A program made the translations under genes and the position numbers. The notes beneath the pieces were generated by a model. That model searched no databases, was not told the origin of the DNA, and was given only the letters and a program-made list of their open reading frames with translations. A stretch of 64,000 nt of DNA from Berkiella sp963829835 (GTDB taxonomy: Bacteria > Pseudomonadota > Gammaproteobacteria > Berkiellales > Berkiellaceae): contig CAWHKC010000004.1 of the NCBI GenBank assembly GCA_963829835.1, positions 248,001 through 312,000 on the forward strand. The letters run 5' to 3'. Positions 9,146 through 17,540 of the stretch are shown in pieces. Numbering within the stretch: the first letter of the stretch is position 1; each line of letters starts with the position of its first letter.

Positions 9146-10209
9146 ATTTTTTTTACGGCAAACATTTTAGTAACCACATCCTGTTGCTCGGCTAAAGAAG
9201 GTAGGTTCTTATCACGCGAATAAAAACCCATGCTATAAGCTCTTGAGGAAAAGTGATAAGGGGCGAAGAAGATAACCTGCGAATAACCCTGAACAGTTGC
9301 TATCTCTATTAATAATTGAAACTGCCGTATTAATTTATGGGGTGGAATAATAGAAAAGCTTACTGGCATCGATTGCGAAAAAGTCATCGTCCCAAGCAAA
9401 TGAACCGGTGTATAGGGGATGACGCCTGAAGATCTTTGTGCAACAAAAGTTTGCACCCAATATTGTGCGCTAAAGATACCGTTATTAATCTCTTGTTCCG
9501 TCACATCATGATAGGAGCCAGAATGGAAACTGGGATATGCAACGACATCAACTTGAGCCCCCATAAAACGAAATTGAACTTTATCTGGGTAGGGTTTCGA
9601 CCCTTTTAACGTTCCCATGTTTGTTACAAATTGCGCTTTTACCTGTTGGCATGGTTGTGAGAGTTCATTTCCTGAAATCGGGAATGTTAGTGGGGCTCTT
9701 AAACTAATTAAATCAATGATTTGTGATGATACTATTGTAAATATAAAGATGGTCTTTAATTGCAATTTTCTTCTATTTTTGAGATCCCTTAATAAATAAT
9801 CTAGTTCTTCTAATGAAAACGGTGCATCAGTTCCCTCTAAAATATTTAGCTGTTTATGTAGATGCTTTAGTGTATTTACCATTTCAGAGGAAAGTTTGAT
9901 TAATCCTAACCAAATATTCGAAGCTTCATAAAAGCTTTGTAAATGAGTGATTGGCTTTGCAGCAATTTTTGCTGCCTGGCGTTGAATCGCTGATTTTAGT
10001 TGTCCCCAGTGCCATAGGATGATGCTTTTTTCTGGGTTGCGTCCATTACTCATCATTTCTATAAGCGAAATTGGATTAAGACGCATTTTTCCATCATCAT
10101 CTATTTCTAAGCTTTGAATAGAGGGATCAAAGGTTTGCAGTACATTCGCATTACTAAGAATGGTTTCGTCTGAGATAGCAAGTGGGCCTAATTTCATGAA
10201 ATGTACCAA
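9094..10209 (-). CDS. Orphan protein, 5' part of a gene interrupted at an A8 run
   Basis: A 371-residue frame with no recognised family. It is mainly helical (residues 80-150 look coiled-coil-like), followed by a mixed alpha/beta part with ATVQGYSQVIFFAPYHFSS. The last 22 residues (after FAVKK) are low-quality sequence produced by reading past an A8 run at 9154-9147 in the wrong frame: a -1 shift at gtA-AAA-AAA continues into the 135-residue frame at 8738-9145 with plausible sequence. A AAA AAA is a classic -1 slippery heptamer, so the options are programmed frameshifting, transcriptional slippage, a real frameshift mutation or a base missing from the assembly. The ATG at 10209 seems sound. 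Full length would be about 490 residues. Confidence 0.6.
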   Translation of the reverse strand: MVHFMKLGPLAISDETILSNANVLQTFDPSIQSLEIDDDGKMRLNPISLIEMMSNGRNPEKSIILWHWGQLKSAIQRQAAKIAAKPITHLQSFYEASNIWLGLIKLSSEMVNTLKHLHKQLNILEGTDAPFSLEELDYLLRDLKNRRKLQLKTIFIFTIVSSQIIDLISLRAPLTFPISGNELSQPCQQVKAQFVTNMGTLKGSKPYPDKVQFRFMGAQVDVVAYPSFHSGSYHDVTEQEINNGIFSAQYWVQTFVAQRSSGVIPYTPVHLLGTMTFSQSMPVSFSIIPPHKLIRQFQLLIEIATVQGYSQVIFFAPYHFSSRAYSMGFYSRDKNLPSLAEQQDVVTKMFAVKKMWIWTMVSILPIQKQEN

Positions 10210-10329
10210 GCTAGTTAGTTGTTCTAAATTTTAACAAAAAGAACTAAATGTTTGCTATCGTTTTTTGTGCGCGGTATAACGGAATTCTATGCATTTATTA
10301 CAAGTTAGCTTACTTTAAAGAATTACTTA

Positions 10330-11598
10330 ATGACACGCACTTTTTCTAAACGCTCTTTTTTTGCGGTATCCCTTGGGACCATGATTGAATATTATGATTA
10401 TTCAATCTTAGCTATTTTTCTTCCTCTGATATCCCCCTTATTTTTCCCAGGCGCAACTGCTTATGATTCTTTAGTGAAAGGCTTTTACGCACTTTTAATT
10501 GCCTCCATAGCACGCCCCTTAGGGGGGCTTTTTTTTGGTCATATCGGCGATAAATTTGGGCGTAAAAAAGCCTTGATGTGTTCTATGTACGGTATAGCCA
10601 TTGCGACCATCTTAATGGGAATGACCCCATCCTACTTATCGATAGGCATGTGGGCTGGCGTCATGCTTATCTTGACTAAATCCGTCCAATTATTTTGTTT
10701 TGGCGGGGAATATAATGGCGCCGGGATCTATGTGGTTGAGCATGCGCAAAATAAAAATGAAGCACTGATCGGTAGCTTATTAACGGCCACCATGATGGTT
10801 GGCAGTCTATTTTCGTCTCTCATTGCGTATGTCACAACACTAGATGGTATGCCTGATTGGAGCTGGCGCGTAGCCTTTTTTGTGGGAGGTGCTATTGGGA
10901 TCTTCGGTATTATCTATCGTAAGAATTTAATCGAATCTCCCCATTTTCAGGCAGCCTCATCTTCACAACATCATTTAAAAGCCTTAATTAAGCATTATCC
11001 TTCGCAACTGGTTGCAGGCATCTTTATTGGTGGCTTCGCCACAGTCCCTTTTACGACTGTTATTACCTTCTTAAACCCGGTATTGATGACCCAAGGCATT
11101 TTTACTAAACAAACCCTGATGTTGTTACAATCCTTTCTTATTGTCATAGCTATTTTCACCTTAGTGATAGCAGGACGCATTGCGGACAAAAAATCACCCG
11201 AATCCGTAATGAAGTTCGGCGCCCTTTCGCTAGTGCTTTTGGCATTCCCCTTATTATGGGTTATTGACCAAAGTGACTTTTATCTAGTCGTTATTGCACA
11301 AATGATTTTGATTATTATTAATGAAGTTTTACTTGGTCCTTCAAATGCTTGTTTAAAAAACTTATTCCCCATGCCATTTCGTTATCGCGGCGCCTCCTTG
11401 AGTTTTACCTTGGGGCTGTCTATTATTGGCGGCTTAACACCAGTGGTTGAAAATTATTTATATCAGCTAACAGGCAGCCTGATGAGTGTTGCGATTTGGT
11501 TAATGCTAATAGGACTTGGGGCTTATATTTCGATTAAAATTGCTATTCGAAAACAGAAACTAAACTTTAACACTTCACTTTCTTTAGAATATACCTAA
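10330..11598 (+). CDS. MFS transporter, metabolite:H+ symporter (MHS) type
   Basis: A 422-residue inner-membrane protein with about 12 hydrophobic segments. The N-terminus (SLGTMIEYYDYSI) and the loop 2-3 motif HIGDKFGRKKAL are typical of the MHS (ProP/ShiA/KgtP-like) branch of the major facilitator superfamily, proton symporters of organic acids or osmolytes. ARPLGGLFFGH is the matching helix. Substrate is not predictable. The gene is followed after only 12 bases by the small CxxC protein, so the two are probably co-transcribed up to the terminator at 11898. Confidence 0.88.
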   Translation: MTRTFSKRSFFAVSLGTMIEYYDYSILAIFLPLISPLFFPGATAYDSLVKGFYALLIASIARPLGGLFFGHIGDKFGRKKALMCSMYGIAIATILMGMTPSYLSIGMWAGVMLILTKSVQLFCFGGEYNGAGIYVVEHAQNKNEALIGSLLTATMMVGSLFSSLIAYVTTLDGMPDWSWRVAFFVGGAIGIFGIIYRKNLIESPHFQAASSSQHHLKALIKHYPSQLVAGIFIGGFATVPFTTVITFLNPVLMTQGIFTKQTLMLLQSFLIVIAIFTLVIAGRIADKKSPESVMKFGALSLVLLAFPLLWVIDQSDFYLVVIAQMILIIINEVLLGPSNACLKNLFPMPFRYRGASLSFTLGLSIIGGLTPVVENYLYQLTGSLMSVAIWLMLIGLGAYISIKIAIRKQKLNFNTSLSLEYT

Positions 11599-11610
11599 CA
11601 GGAGATTAAT

Positions 11611-11895
11611 ATGAACGGTGGTCCAAAAACTGAAAATACATTTTTTTTTGAAGTTCCAACTATTATGTGTGATCGCTGCATATCTGATATTAAAAGTAAA
11701 CTTATGGGTCAAACAGATACTGTTACGAATGCAGAAATAACTAAGAATGAGGAGGAAAAATATATCTTGACCGTAGTCGTAAACAATCCTCATATCACAG
11801 AAGCAAACATTATCCAATTTATTAAATTGCATACTATCAGACATCATGACGCTGCTACCTATAACCCTGCTGCCAAAAAACGATTCGGCATGTGA
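11611..11895 (+). CDS. Small HMA-like (heavy-metal-associated fold) protein with CxxC
   Basis: A 94-residue protein whose strand-helix-strand-strand-helix-strand pattern and early CxxC (C20-D-R-C23 in PTIMCDRCISDI) resemble the ferredoxin-like HMA domain of CopZ and Atx1-type metal chaperones. AGGAG lies just before the ATG and the gene is 12 bases after the MHS transporter, so they form an operon closed by a terminator. The usual GMxCxxC is degenerate here (T-I-M-C), so metal binding is likely but not certain. Partner and metal are unknown. Confidence 0.6.
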   Translation: MNGGPKTENTFFFEVPTIMCDRCISDIKSKLMGQTDTVTNAEITKNEEEKYILTVVVNNPHITEANIIQFIKLHTIRHHDAATYNPAAKKRFGM

Positions 11896-11897
11896 GA

Positions 11898-11922
11898 AAA
11901 AGGGCTGATTTCCAGCCCTTTT
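11898..11922 (+). terminator. Rho-independent terminator after the MHS transporter / HMA-like operon
   Basis: AAAAGGGCTG (11898-11907) pairs perfectly with CAGCCCTTTT (11913-11922) over 10 bp with a 5-base loop; the stem itself ends in a T-run on the + strand. It starts 3 bases after the stop codon of the small HMA-like gene. Confidence 0.85.
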
Positions 11923-12000
11923 ATCATTGACTCTTTGGTGATAGGTCATTGTAAAATGTCTTATACTTAATCTACGCCCCACTGAATTAAGTAGAGAAGC

Positions 12001-12531
12001 ATGGATTTGATTAGCTCAATTAAAGGTCTTTTTGGCAATCCTAAAGAATCAGATGGTGAAATCAGTGCTGCGCAAGAGCAAGCGCCGGCGGTTGTGCCTG
12101 AAAAAGAAACCACCCTTTCCAGCGAAAATATTACCATTGAAATGCATAATCAACACATAGTGGATACTTTGCAAAATAAGCTTCCCCCACCTCATATTGG
12201 CCCTGCTCAACATCAAGTACAAGGATGGACACGTGGCGTGATGGCTGGACTGTCGATGCAAGATCAAAAGAATTCAATTTTAAAAGACATCTTAACAAAA
12301 TGTACTCTTGCCAAAGACAACAATGAAATAATAGATCTAGCAAAAATGACAAAAGAGTTAGAGACTCAATATAAAGGCGGCTCTCTTGAGAATCTTTTAA
12401 ATTTAATGGTCCACAGTGATGGTCAAGGGAATTTGAAAGCATTAATTGAAAACAACCAAGCCTTTATTAATAGCCAGGGTGCTCATCCAATAAGTCCTGA
12501 AAATACGACTCAACCATCACCAAGATTGTAA
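12001..12531 (+). CDS. Orphan hypothetical protein, 176 aa
   Basis: No family recognised. The N-terminus is MDLISSIKGLFGNPK, then a low-complexity acidic/Ala/Pro linker, then a helical middle (HNQHIVDTLQNKLPPPH; residues 85-145), and a Pro/Thr-rich end. There is no signal peptide and no membrane segment. AGAGAAG lies before the ATG. It ends 6 bases from the convergent UPF0114 gene. The composition matches its neighbours. It may be a small secreted or structural protein; nothing more can be said. Confidence 0.6.
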   Translation: MDLISSIKGLFGNPKESDGEISAAQEQAPAVVPEKETTLSSENITIEMHNQHIVDTLQNKLPPPHIGPAQHQVQGWTRGVMAGLSMQDQKNSILKDILTKCTLAKDNNEIIDLAKMTKELETQYKGGSLENLLNLMVHSDGQGNLKALIENNQAFINSQGAHPISPENTTQPSPRL

Positions 12532-12537
12532 CTTTTT

Positions 12538-13080
12538 CTATTTCGATTTAATCACTTTAGTGCTGGCTGCAATGCGATCCATTGTAGCCAATAAAACGCC
12601 TGACACAACAAAAACCAGATGTATGAGAACCATCCATTTTATTTGATTGTCTGATACTTTATCGACGTCCATAAAAACTTTGAGCAAATGGATCCCTGAT
12701 ATCGCGACGATAGAGGCAATTAATTTTAATTTCAGCGTGCTAAAATCAACATTGCCTTTCCATTCAGGTTGATCTTCATGATCTTCGGTATCAATTTTAG
12801 ATACAAAGTTTTCATAACCTGAGAAAATAACAATAAGCAACAGATTTCCTGCTAATGAGAGATCTATAAGAGATAAGATACCAAGTACAATGTCATTTTG
12901 TTCTAATGTCATGATATGCGTTGCAAAATGGAATAGTTCCCGCATAAAGCTAAATAGCAATATAATAAGAGCGCCCACTAAGGCAATATACATCGGCGCC
13001 ATTAACCAACGGCTGGCAAATAGTCCTTGTTCAACAAAATGTTCTAGTTTCTTTCTTCTGGTCTTCATTAACATAACCAC
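12538..13080 (-). CDS. yqhA: UPF0114 / TIGR00645 family membrane protein YqhA
   Basis: A 180-residue inner-membrane protein matching E. coli YqhA (UPF0114): EQGLFASRWLMAPMYIALVGALIILL, SLAGNLLLIVIFSGYENFVSKI and STLKLKLIASIVAISGIHLLKVFMDV are the conserved blocks, with four hydrophobic segments. The function of the family is unknown. In-frame starts are GTG 13080, ATG 13074 and ATG 13068; a GGGGTGG stretch lies just upstream and spacing favours 13068. Confidence 0.88.
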   Translation of the reverse strand: MVMLMKTRRKKLEHFVEQGLFASRWLMAPMYIALVGALIILLFSFMRELFHFATHIMTLEQNDIVLGILSLIDLSLAGNLLLIVIFSGYENFVSKIDTEDHEDQPEWKGNVDFSTLKLKLIASIVAISGIHLLKVFMDVDKVSDNQIKWMVLIHLVFVVSGVLLATMDRIAASTKVIKSK

Positions 13081-13253
13081 CCCATCAAATTGTCTGTTTT
13101 TATGTGTATCATTATAAATGAGAAGATTGACTTAAAATAGACTATCAAACGTTAATAAATAATTACTATAATTTTGTGTTGTTCGACTAATTTTCATATG
13201 CTAAATTTCATCCGCCTTGTGGTACTTGTGTTTATTAGCGGGAGAAGTTTTTC

Positions 13254-14297
13254 ATGGGTAAAGAATTCACTCAATCAACGATAAGTACTTTCAAATCTTT
13301 ATGGCATAAATTTTTAGGTCTTTATCCAGTCAAGTTACTATCAGAGCAAGCGCATGTTCGTCCACATTGGGCAACTATTGTTGATGGCCTCATCTTGGGT
13401 GGGTTACCTATCGCGACAACTGTGAATGGTTATGGCGATCATGGTAATAAATTACTTGCACAATGCAATGAAGCAAATCGTCCATTGTCCACTGTTTATG
13501 CTATTGGATCTTCTCTACAACAAAGAGTTGCCGATAAGATTTTATCGCCGGTAACACCTATCTTCTGGAAAAACCATAGTATAAAAACCGAATTAATCCC
13601 TATGGATGAAACTACCAGGGATATTGAACTTGATAAACTTAAAAAGGCTGTTGATGAAATTAATGCTCAAATAAGATGCAAGCGATCTGTTTATCTGCAT
13701 TCTACTGGCAGTTTTACAGTCGCGGTCTGTTATTTAATAGCTTATGGTAATTTAGATGTGACGAAAGCGATGGGATTACTCTATGAAAAATATCCTTATA
13801 TTTCTCCTACAGAAGGCGATCTAAAACTCATAGAATTATTTAGAAAGAAATATTTCAACAGCATTACCTCCCTTAACAGAAATAGCCAACAATTCGAAGG
13901 TTACCAACAAGGTTGGGCATCGTACCTTAAAAATCCGCTTGTTATCTTTGGATTAAGCGAAGTGGCCACCTCAGTGTTAGCAGATAGAAGCTGGTTTACG
14001 CATTTGTTAAGTGCTGGTGCTGGATTATTAAGTTATGGGGCAAAAAAAATATCACACACTGTCGGTGATCATGCTTATGAACATCTGAACAAACAATATC
14101 CGACCTTTTCACCTCAAGAGAAAGAAGCCTTAAAAACGGGAATGGAAAGCGAACAAACCTGGAATGATTGGTTTTCTAATCTAGGCAACACAAATGCGAT
14201 GCTGCATTATTCATCGTATCTTGCAGGTCGGCGTGCTGTTCAAGAGAAGGATCCGATTTGTGCACAGGTGTTGCCGAAGGTTACTGCTAAACCTTAA
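13254..14297 (+). CDS. Pseudophosphatase paralogue of 7550-8629 with C-terminal membrane module
   Basis: A 347-residue protein homologous to the phosphatase at 7550-8629 along its full length (HW..I.DGLILG.LPI; GYGDHGNK; LIPMD; LDVT; ISP...L.LIE). At the P-loop the partner has VHCKAGKGRSF, but this protein reads LHSTGSF (residues 149-154): the catalytic Cys is replaced by Ser, the Arg is gone and three residues are deleted in frame. It should therefore be catalytically dead. The C-terminal hydrophobic segment and the GMESEQTWNDW (296-306) ... YLAG (322-325) tail are kept. GGGAGAAG precedes the ATG. It may bind phospho-substrates or shield them; that is inference. Confidence 0.8.
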   Translation: MGKEFTQSTISTFKSLWHKFLGLYPVKLLSEQAHVRPHWATIVDGLILGGLPIATTVNGYGDHGNKLLAQCNEANRPLSTVYAIGSSLQQRVADKILSPVTPIFWKNHSIKTELIPMDETTRDIELDKLKKAVDEINAQIRCKRSVYLHSTGSFTVAVCYLIAYGNLDVTKAMGLLYEKYPYISPTEGDLKLIELFRKKYFNSITSLNRNSQQFEGYQQGWASYLKNPLVIFGLSEVATSVLADRSWFTHLLSAGAGLLSYGAKKISHTVGDHAYEHLNKQYPTFSPQEKEALKTGMESEQTWNDWFSNLGNTNAMLHYSSYLAGRRAVQEKDPICAQVLPKVTAKP

Positions 14298-14302
14298 ATG
14301 TT

Positions 14303-14373
14303 GTAGGGTGGGCAAAGCAAAGCGTGCCCACCATCTTCTAATTGGTGGGCACGCTACGCTTTGCCCACCCTAC
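14303..14373. repeat. Dispersed palindromic repeat, family 1, copy 2 (between convergent genes)
   Basis: Left arm 14303-14332 and right arm 14344-14373 are reverse complements with two mismatches and an 11-base spacer. It is the same family as 629-706 and 62449-62522. It lies between the converging pseudophosphatase and rhlE genes. Confidence 0.9.
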
Positions 14374-14394
14374 TTAAGTCAAAAGATCAATTTG

Positions 14395-15576
14395 TTAGTT
14401 TTCAGTGTATTGTATTTTAGGCTGCCTAGACGACGGCAATCTATCAAGCGGCTTAAACCCTTCCACTTCTTCTCGCTCAATACTAAATTTGATTAAACGT
14501 TCAATATCTTGCAACTGCTTAATTTCATCTAGACTGACTAAAGAAATCGCTTGGCCACTGGATCCTGCTCTGCCCGTGCGACCAATCCGATGCACATAGT
14601 CTTCTGGAACGTTGGGTAAATCAAAGTTAACCACTTGCGGCAACTGATCGATATCGATACCTCGGGCTGCAATATCAGTGGCTACGAGGATTTTAACATT
14701 GCTTTGCTTAAAACTATCCAAGGCCTTAGTGCGCTGAGCTTGGCTTTTGTTGCCATGAATTGCCAATGCGCTAATATTATCCTGATTTAAAAGTTTAACG
14801 AGTTTATTCGCACCATGTTTCGTTCGGCAAAAGACCAACGCTTGCTGCCAATTTTGATTAAGGATCAAATGACTAAGCAACTTTGCCTTACGGTTTTTAT
14901 CAACAGGATGCAGTTTTTGTCTTACCGTTGTTGCAGTGGTATTTTGAGGGCTAACACTAATTTCAACTGGCTGATGTAACAATCCTTTGGCTAGTTGACG
15001 AATGTCGCCTGAAAAGGTGGCAGAAAATAATAAATTTTGACGCACTTTAGGCAACATGGAAATAATTTTTTTAATGTCATGAATAAAGCCCATATCTAAC
15101 ATTCTATCGGCTTCATCAAGTACGAGTATTTTAATATCATCAAATTTAATAGCATTTTGTTGATAGAGATCTAAAAGACGCCCTGGTGTTGCCACTAGAA
15201 TATCAACGCCCGCTCGCAGTTTCATCATTTGAGGGTTAATCTTCACACCACCAAAGACAACAGCTGAGCTGATTCGTACATTTTTACCATATGCTAAAAC
15301 ACTTTCATGGATCTGCGCAGCCAGTTCTCGGGTTGGCGCTAATATCAATACGCTCGCTTTATTATGTTTAACAGGAGGGACTGTTTTAAGTAATTCTAAA
15401 ATAGGCAATACAAAGCCAGCTGTTTTGCCAGTGCCTGTTTGCGCACAAGCCATCACATCTTTACCCTGCAAAACCACGGGGATCGTCTGAAGCTGAATGG
15501 GGGATGGTGTGTTATAGCCTTTTTCAAGTACGGCTTTTACTAATGGTTCTGATAAACCAAGGGTATCAAATGTCAT
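14395..15576 (-). CDS. rhlE: DEAD-box ATP-dependent RNA helicase RhlE
   Basis: A 393-residue DEAD-box helicase. All motifs are present in order: Q motif GYNTPSPIQ, Walker A AQTGTGKT (45-52), PTRELAAQ, TPGRLLD, DEAD in LVLDEADRMLDMGF, SAT in LFSATFSGD, ATDIAARGIDI, and HRIGRTGRAG. The N-terminus MTFDTLGLSEPLVKAV is typical of RhlE rather than DeaD or SrmB. RhlE unwinds RNA during ribosome maturation and RNA turnover. The C-terminal tail after the helicase core is short. It is transcribed alone and ends against palindromic repeat copy 2. Confidence 0.92.
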   Translation of the reverse strand: MTFDTLGLSEPLVKAVLEKGYNTPSPIQLQTIPVVLQGKDVMACAQTGTGKTAGFVLPILELLKTVPPVKHNKASVLILAPTRELAAQIHESVLAYGKNVRISSAVVFGGVKINPQMMKLRAGVDILVATPGRLLDLYQQNAIKFDDIKILVLDEADRMLDMGFIHDIKKIISMLPKVRQNLLFSATFSGDIRQLAKGLLHQPVEISVSPQNTTATTVRQKLHPVDKNRKAKLLSHLILNQNWQQALVFCRTKHGANKLVKLLNQDNISALAIHGNKSQAQRTKALDSFKQSNVKILVATDIAARGIDIDQLPQVVNFDLPNVPEDYVHRIGRTGRAGSSGQAISLVSLDEIKQLQDIERLIKFSIEREEVEGFKPLDRLPSSRQPKIQYTEN

Positions 15577-15789
15577 GGATAGTTCCTGAAGATGTATTAA
15601 TCATCGTTATTGTAAAGATTCGAATAATGTGGGGATTGATTGTGCAGTTCTCGTGTAGTTACTACGTTTTCATTGTTATTGTAGTTAAGAAACTCATTCT
15701 ATCACACTTTCAATGCGGTTCCATTAGAATTGGGAGAAAATACCACCCTAAAGGATGGTATTTGAAAATAAGAAGATTAAGAAGAAGAA

Positions 15790-16083
15790 TTAAACCTGCT
15801 TAAGCTTATCTTCTGTATAAGAATATCCTAAAAATATAAGACCTTGCAAAGCAGTTATTGTACATGCAGAGCCCACTCCTACCGCATACAAAACGCCTAC
15901 TGGTGTCGTTAAGCCAATAACTGATCCAATAAAGCCACCAAACAAGATACCTACTCCCCAGGAACTACCAATAGCGACCTTCATGCCATACCCAAATATG
16001 TCCTTTTCGCGCTCTGAAAAGCTATCTGATAATGTCAAACCACCAGCAACCATAGAAATATCATAAGCATTAAGTACTTTCAT
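15790..16083 (-). CDS. Double-glycine-leader, Gly-rich hydrophobic peptide (class II bacteriocin-like)
   Basis: A 97-residue protein beginning MKVLNAYDISMVAGG, a 15-residue double-glycine leader almost the same as that at 4434 (MKTLNQEELLLVSGG). After the GG comes a charged segment, then a Gly/Val/Ile-rich hydrophobic region (about residues 34-88, with GVGILFGGFIGSVIG), the composition of two-peptide or holin-like bacteriocins. It ends in a charged tail (EDKLKQV). No exporter or immunity gene is adjacent. It could be a bacteriocin-like secreted peptide. The leader is observed, the activity is not. Confidence 0.6.
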   Translation of the reverse strand: MKVLNAYDISMVAGGLTLSDSFSEREKDIFGYGMKVAIGSSWGVGILFGGFIGSVIGLTTPVGVLYAVGVGSACTITALQGLIFLGYSYTEDKLKQV

Positions 16084-16163
16084 TTGAACACCTAAGTAAG
16101 AAAATAAACTACAATACTAAGTTAGCTAGTAATGGAAGTCAACCTTAGACAGAAATGTGTTAG

Positions 16164-17306
16164 TCATCCTAATTGATTTCCGCCTTTTTTCATTTTCTTT
16201 TTCTGATTTCGAGTTGTTCTTGTGGGAACTACCGATGTTGCTTTAGGTGCCAGATCTAATTCTTGCTTACCTTTATCATCCACATCTACTTGCATTGCAA
16301 GAACAGGAGAAAGTTTTTGTTCTGATTGTGAATCAAGAACCGCTGTTTTGTCTTCTTCTGGTTCCACTGCAGCACCTTGTACCAATTCTTCCTGAGAAAG
16401 CTTTTTTTGCAATGCTAAACTTTCAAATTGATGGACAATGGGTTTTACGGCATCTTCATTTACAGGATTTTCTTCTACCGGATTTTCTTGAAGAATTTTT
16501 TGACGCTCAGCAATAGCTTTTATCATGATATCTAAACACTTCATCTCTTTTGCCAACTCAAAAAGATTCTCAGTAGCAGCGCCTTTCAAGATCAGCGCTC
16601 TTATTATGTTCTCATTCCTTAATCTAAGAGCGTAAAATAACGGGGTATTTTTCCATTGATCTGCAATATCTATATTTTCAGACCAATGAATTATTTTTAA
16701 AGCACACTCTTCATTATTTTCTGTGATAGCTAGATGTAATGGTGTTCTACCAAATTTATCTTGTAGGCTCGGGTTAACTTCTTCACTCACTAATTCATAT
16801 ACACAATCCTCTACGCCCATTTGTGCTGCGAGGTGAAGCGGCGTTAAACCGAATTTATCGGGAGCATTCAGGCGCTCAAAGTACTCCCCATCTTCGCCAC
16901 ACTCATCCGAAATGAGCTCAATCACTTTACGCAATGACGCTTTATTTCGAGCTTTTACCGCAAAATGTATAGCTGATAGATCATCCGGTAATCCAAGAGC
17001 TTTCAAGGGTATATCAGAAGGACAAGGAACGCCCTGCTCAACTAAAAAGCGTACTAATGCTTTATGCTTATGTTCTTTTGCAATCATCATTGGCGTTTGG
17101 CCATTTGAATCAGTTGCGAAGAGATCTGCTTTATATTCGATTAATACTCTAGCAACATCCATTGAACCGCACGCGCAAGCCACATGCAAAGGAGTTTGCT
17201 TTTCCTCATTACGCCCATCTTTTGATCTGCCGGCACGCAATAAATCGAAGGCCAAGACTGAATTATTATCTTTTGCTGCATCATGTAGCGTTGGGCCGCG
17301 TTTCAT
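16164..17306 (-). CDS. Ankyrin-repeat protein
   Basis: A 380-residue protein with about six ankyrin repeats in residues 5-255, seen as the repeating pattern T-P-L-H-x-A (TPLHVACACGSMDVARVLIE, TPMMIAKEHKHKALVRFLVE, TPLHLAAQMGVEDCVYELV, TPLHLAITENNEECALKII, TPLFYALRLRNENIIRALI). Residues 260-365 are acidic and low in complexity. The end is strongly basic (RNQKKKMKKGG), like a nuclear localisation signal or nucleic-acid-binding tail. There is no signal peptide. In Legionella and Coxiella such proteins are often Dot/Icm effectors that contact host proteins; that use is inferred here. ATG 17306 fits the first repeat. Confidence 0.83.
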   Translation of the reverse strand: MKRGPTLHDAAKDNNSVLAFDLLRAGRSKDGRNEEKQTPLHVACACGSMDVARVLIEYKADLFATDSNGQTPMMIAKEHKHKALVRFLVEQGVPCPSDIPLKALGLPDDLSAIHFAVKARNKASLRKVIELISDECGEDGEYFERLNAPDKFGLTPLHLAAQMGVEDCVYELVSEEVNPSLQDKFGRTPLHLAITENNEECALKIIHWSENIDIADQWKNTPLFYALRLRNENIIRALILKGAATENLFELAKEMKCLDIMIKAIAERQKILQENPVEENPVNEDAVKPIVHQFESLALQKKLSQEELVQGAAVEPEEDKTAVLDSQSEQKLSPVLAMQVDVDDKGKQELDLAPKATSVVPTRTTRNQKKKMKKGGNQLG

Positions 17307-17540
17307 AGCGAATGTTACCTATTAATTGAATTTAGTGAAAAAATACGGGAAACCCGGATTATAGATAGTTGCGGTTGTATTATCAATGGTCCTCAATCTG
17401 CCATTTCCTGCTATTAAAAATAGATGTGGTTGTACACCCTTTTTGTATTTTTCCTTATCTATCAGCACTGTATAACAATGAACCTTTTCGATATTTATAT
17501 AGTCTATTCATTATTAACAAAAACTATAAAAAGGTGACCT

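Noticed and set aside
14194..14496. Open frame crossing palindromic repeat copy 2 and reading RVGKAKRAHH...GGHATLCPPY
   Set aside because: This peptide is only the translation of the repeat and of the ends of the neighbouring genes; such products are often misannotated from REP-type repeats.
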